From assembly GCA_003024985.2 (NCBI GenBank), contig PXIH01S0032768.1: a stretch of DNA of 10,501 nt; one strand, given 5' to 3'. Below, piece after piece: positions 8,301 to 10,501 of the stretch. The notes under the pieces are model-generated. The model did no database searches, was not told the origin of the DNA, and saw only the letters and a list, made by a program, of their open reading frames with translations. The translations under genes were made by a program, and so were the position numbers. The stretch comes from Euperipatoides rowelli. Its lineage: Eukaryota > Onychophora > Udeonychophora > Euonychophora > Peripatopsidae. Within the stretch, counting starts at the first letter, position 1; each line of letters starts with the position of its first letter.

Positions 8301-8544
8301 TGTAATATATAGATTAGTTAGGCTATATATTCATTATTTTATGAATATAATGATTTATTCACTCTAAATGATAGCCTGGCAGAAAACAATAATAGAACAA
8401 TATATTCATGTTTGAGATTTTCTACCGAGAAAATGTATTTTGGGTCCTGTTATATCAAAACTAAATAGTTGTTAATTAAGCTGTAATAAATTATAGTTAT
8501 TTTAAGTTTATCATTTATTTATTTTTATTACTAAAGACACAACA
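8301..8544 (+). repeat. Possible 3' LTR of the gypsy relic
   Basis: The stretch starts TGTAATATAT a short distance after the last integrase-like sequence and ends ACAACA just before the simple repeat, giving a TG...CA-bounded segment of plausible LTR size. A 9-bp hairpin (8326-8334 with 8341-8349) lies inside. There is no second LTR copy in the window to compare, so the call rests only on position and end bases. Confidence 0.25.
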
Positions 8545-8880
8545 CTCTCTCTATCTCTCTGCCTCTCTATTCTTCTCTATCGTTCTCTTTATATCTATAT
8601 TCTTCTCTCTCTTTACCTCTCTACCTCACTATATCTCCCGCTATTTTTCTCTATCCCTTTCTATTTCTCTTTATTCCTATATATCCTCTCTATCCATATC
8701 TACCTGTCTCTTACCCCTCTATCCCAGCCTATGTTGCTCTATCCCTCTCTCTATCTTTCTCTATCCATCTATTCCTTTCTGTCCCTGTTTATTCCAGTCT
8801 ATCCATCTATTCATCCACCCACTCAAACACCTAACCTATTGGCTCATACATGTTTGTCTCTCCACTGGTCCAACTGTCCA
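8545..8880. repeat. Pyrimidine-rich CTCTAT-type simple repeat
   Basis: The plus strand is almost entirely C and T with scattered A: repeated CTCTCTAT, CTCTATC and TTCTCT units, degenerate in phase. A plus-strand open frame here codes only Leu/Ser/Tyr/Pro-rich low-complexity sequence and is not a gene. It joins the probable gypsy end on the left to the CTAT array on the right. Confidence 0.85.
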
Positions 8881-9112
8881 TCTATCTATCTATCTAGTAA
8901 TCTAGCAATCCATCTAATGATCTAGCAATCTATCTAGTGATATATCTATATGTCTAGTGAACTATATATCTATCTAGTGATCTATCTATCTAGTGATCTA
9001 TCTATATAGTGATCTATCTATCTAGTGATCTATTTATCTATCTAGTGATTTATCTATATAGCTAGTGATCTATCTAGCTAGTGATCTATCTATATATCTA
9101 TCCATCCATTCA
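8878..9112. repeat. CTAT/TAGTGAT interrupted microsatellite
   Basis: Tandem CTAT units are interrupted at roughly regular steps by TAGTGAT, giving a higher-order unit of about 12-20 bp (CTATCTATCTAGTGAT most often). Variants CTATATAG and CTAGCTAG appear. The right end marks the point where the copia relic stops. Confidence 0.9.
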
Positions 9113-9119
9113 ATGGCCT

Positions 9120-9437
9120 ATTTATGTATTCCATGCATTCCTACCTGTAAATGGTCTTCTTGTCATTTTTATAATTCACATTCTAAAAATATTTTTGAAG
9201 TTGTCATGATAGTTAAGCCTCCTTGCCATATGTTTTTCACCATCTTCTCTAAATACTGGGTATTGATGACAGGCATATTGTTCTCCCATGGAACACATTA
9301 TCTTCCCTTATTTTAGCTATCATTTCACCATCCTTATTAGTGATCATATATCCATTACTGCTGGAGATATGATCACTATTTGCTCTGCCTAATAATCTTT
9401 TTAACAGATAACAGGTTATCTCATAGCTTGGGCACAT
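9120..9437 (-). pseudogene. copia pre-integrase (GAG_pre-integrs) remnant
   Basis: YEITCYLLKRLLGR, then NGYMITNKDGEMIAKIRE (the NGxxIxdkdGxxIakg block), then ARRLNYHDNF around 9231-9190 (LWHxRLGHLNYxNL expected, with a few codons of the GHL lost), then KMTRRPFTGRNAW near 9140. This order is the zinc-binding region that precedes the copia integrase core. Of the expected HHCC ligands, few survive in any one frame. The reading ends at the microsatellite. Confidence 0.6.
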
Positions 9438-9625
9438 ACATTTTTTTAGATTGACTTTTCTTCTCTGCGGTTTGTTTTGATTAACATTTTTGCTTCTCCT
9501 TTTTCTACTGCTTTATCATTCAATCTGTCTCTGCAATGTTAATTTTACCATAATACTTTTTACATTGTGCAAGTGACTCCTGTCACTGGTCATGTGTATG
9601 TTCCAATTCAATATTATTGTTTTCA
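9430..9625 (-). pseudogene. copia aspartic protease remnant
   Basis: IIL-N-WN-IHMTSDRSHLHNV (HMT onward at 9596-9561) lines up with the copia protease signature, where a DSGAS active site is followed by HMTxDxxxxxN. The active-site segment is damaged: Asn stands where the catalytic Asp should be, and a small deletion disturbs the following codons. Downstream, KAVEKGEAKML and then YEITCYLL (9429-9406) match the strand leading to the VPxLxxNLLS block. Reading requires several frame changes. The protease would cleave Gag-Pol. Confidence 0.6.
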
Positions 9626-9769
9626 TAGTTTGTTGGCCTTTTAGTTCTGTTCTCACATCCACTAAGTACATACTCAGGTTCACTCCTTGCTTACTTTGCA
9701 TTCCAATTATCTGATTTACCACTGTACTTATTTCAATTTATGTTGCTAAAACTACCAGTTTGCCATTTA

Positions 9770-10480
9770 AAGTCGGTTATAGAACCTGTTCCAGAAAATA
9801 TTAGCTAAGTATCCCATCTTGTGACAGATGTAGCACTCACTCTTCTTGATGTCAGCTTCTCCACCCATGCTTTTCCTCATCTCAGGTGTTCTGAAGGCTT
9901 TATCTTCATTGAATTTGTTATAGCCTTTCTCTTCAATCCTGTTTTCCTCTTCTTTCAGCTGTTGAAGCCCTTCCTATAATGTCAAGTGCATATGTGTCCT
10001 TAATACAAAGCAATGTACACTCCAGTTGGGATGTATACCCCATACTATATAGAACATGATTTCCCTGGTGCTGGTTTATCTTTGATACAATATTTTTAAC
10101 TTTAGCTATGTATGTGTTCACTGACACTGATTGTTTCATTCCCAACTCTTTTAACTTAAATGAGATATCTATGATTTTGCCCTACTTGTTTCCTGCATAC
10201 ATGGCTTTGATTTCCTTCCACATATTGCTAGCCACTATTTCAACCATGAAAATATTAGTCAAGTACAACACAATGATATTAAAAGCTTCATTAGTCATGT
10301 CCATTCACTTATGTAGTAGTCAGGTCATCATTTTCTGGATGGATAGTCTACTTGAAATAGTAGCCTACTTCATACAGTCTGTAAGTCCTTAAGATTGATT
10401 TCATTTTTATGGATGAAATATAAAAGTATACCCAGCATCTCAATTTGTTTGCCTTGACTTCTGTAAATATCCTCACTCAT
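9770..10480 (-). pseudogene. copia Gag pseudogene with mutated zinc knuckle
   Basis: Gag would form the intracellular particle that packages element RNA. From the ATG at 10480, MSEDIYRSQG leads to KMKSILRTYRLYEV in the +1 frame (the family's KMKxxLxxxxLW block), IHPENDDLTTT, then DMTNEAFNIIVLYL, ASNMWKEIKAMYAG (usually AxxxWxxLxxxYeg) and FKLKELGMKQSVSVNTYIAK (the LkxLkMxexeSVxeYiak block). A second frame ends in EGLQQLKEEENRIEEKGY and KKSECYICHKMGYLANIFW. Stops occur after AGNK and in the stretch before DMTNEAF; at least three frame changes are needed. The block order is that of copia-type Gag (UBN2/retrotran_gag family). Confidence 0.7.
9794..9835 (-). other. Defective CCHC knuckle of copia Gag
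   Basis: CYICHKMGYLANIFW has exact CX2CX4HX4C spacing, but the third ligand is Tyr (TAC, one base from CAC) and the fourth is Phe (TTC, one base from TGC). The trailing Trp is typical of copia knuckles. With two of four ligands lost it should not bind zinc. Confidence 0.7.
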
Positions 10481-10501
10481 TCTGTTAATTTTTATTTTTT
10501 T

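Larger units (their letters stand above)
9113..10480 (-). mobile_element. Ty1/copia LTR retrotransposon relic, gag to pre-integrase
   Basis: On the minus strand the order Gag, CCHC knuckle, aspartic protease and pre-integrase zinc region matches the 5' half of a Ty1/copia gag-pol. It begins at a probable Gag ATG at 10480 (MSEDIYRSQGKQIEML) and fades into the microsatellite near 9113, so integrase core, RT, RNase H and 3' LTR are missing from this window. The 5' LTR would lie beyond the right edge. Many frameshifts and stops show an old, dead copy. The family is identified from motif order and several recognisable blocks, not from a database match. Confidence 0.75.

Noticed and set aside
8731-8925. 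Plus-strand open frame rich in Leu, Ser, Tyr and Pro
   Set aside because: Translation of a pyrimidine-rich simple repeat.
10108-10392. Plus-strand hydrophobic open frame that looks membrane-like
   Set aside because: Antisense of copia Gag; the hydrophobicity comes from the complement of Lys/Glu/Asn-rich codons.

Overview
This is AT-rich, non-coding animal-type DNA filled with decayed transposable elements. I find no intact host gene, exon set, operon, bacterial promoter or CRISPR array. The element mix suggests a metazoan, most plausibly a marine invertebrate such as a mollusc: an L1/Tx1-like LINE, a tRNA-derived SINE with a poly-A tail and target-site duplication, and Ty3/gypsy and Ty1/copia relics between simple repeats. 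That placement is inference; no species-diagnostic gene is present.

Layout, left to right. 1-990 is AT-rich flank holding only a weak tRNA-like (SINE head) trace near 110-190. 991 to about 5940 is a nearly full-length LINE on the minus strand. It starts with ORF1 (from 5911, two zinc knuckles), followed 30 nt after the ORF1 end by ORF2: AP-type endonuclease, reverse transcriptase, a C-terminal zinc motif, then a 3' UTR and an A-tail seen as T's at 991-1002. Both ORFs carry stops and frameshifts, but the motifs are readable in order. About 5940-6994 is AT-rich and unassigned. 7005-7467 is a plus-strand SINE with a tail at 7447-7470 and a 10-bp target-site duplication; its promoter head is present as four 28-bp tandem copies.

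About 7513-8150 holds a badly decayed Ty3/gypsy integrase on the plus strand, visible only by reading across frames and containing a near-perfect 23-bp foldback. It may be followed by a 3' LTR (about 8301-8544). 8545-9110 is a pyrimidine-rich to CTAT/TAGTGAT simple-repeat tract. 9113-10480 is a Ty1/copia gag-protease-pre-integrase relic on the minus strand, beginning at a probable Gag ATG at 10480 and cut off at the simple repeat.

Nothing here looks like a new functional system. The most unusual structures are the quadruplicated SINE head, the foldback inside the gypsy integrase, and the organisation of the LINE. The motif readings were made by hand translation; family assignments come from recognised motifs and their order, not from database searches.
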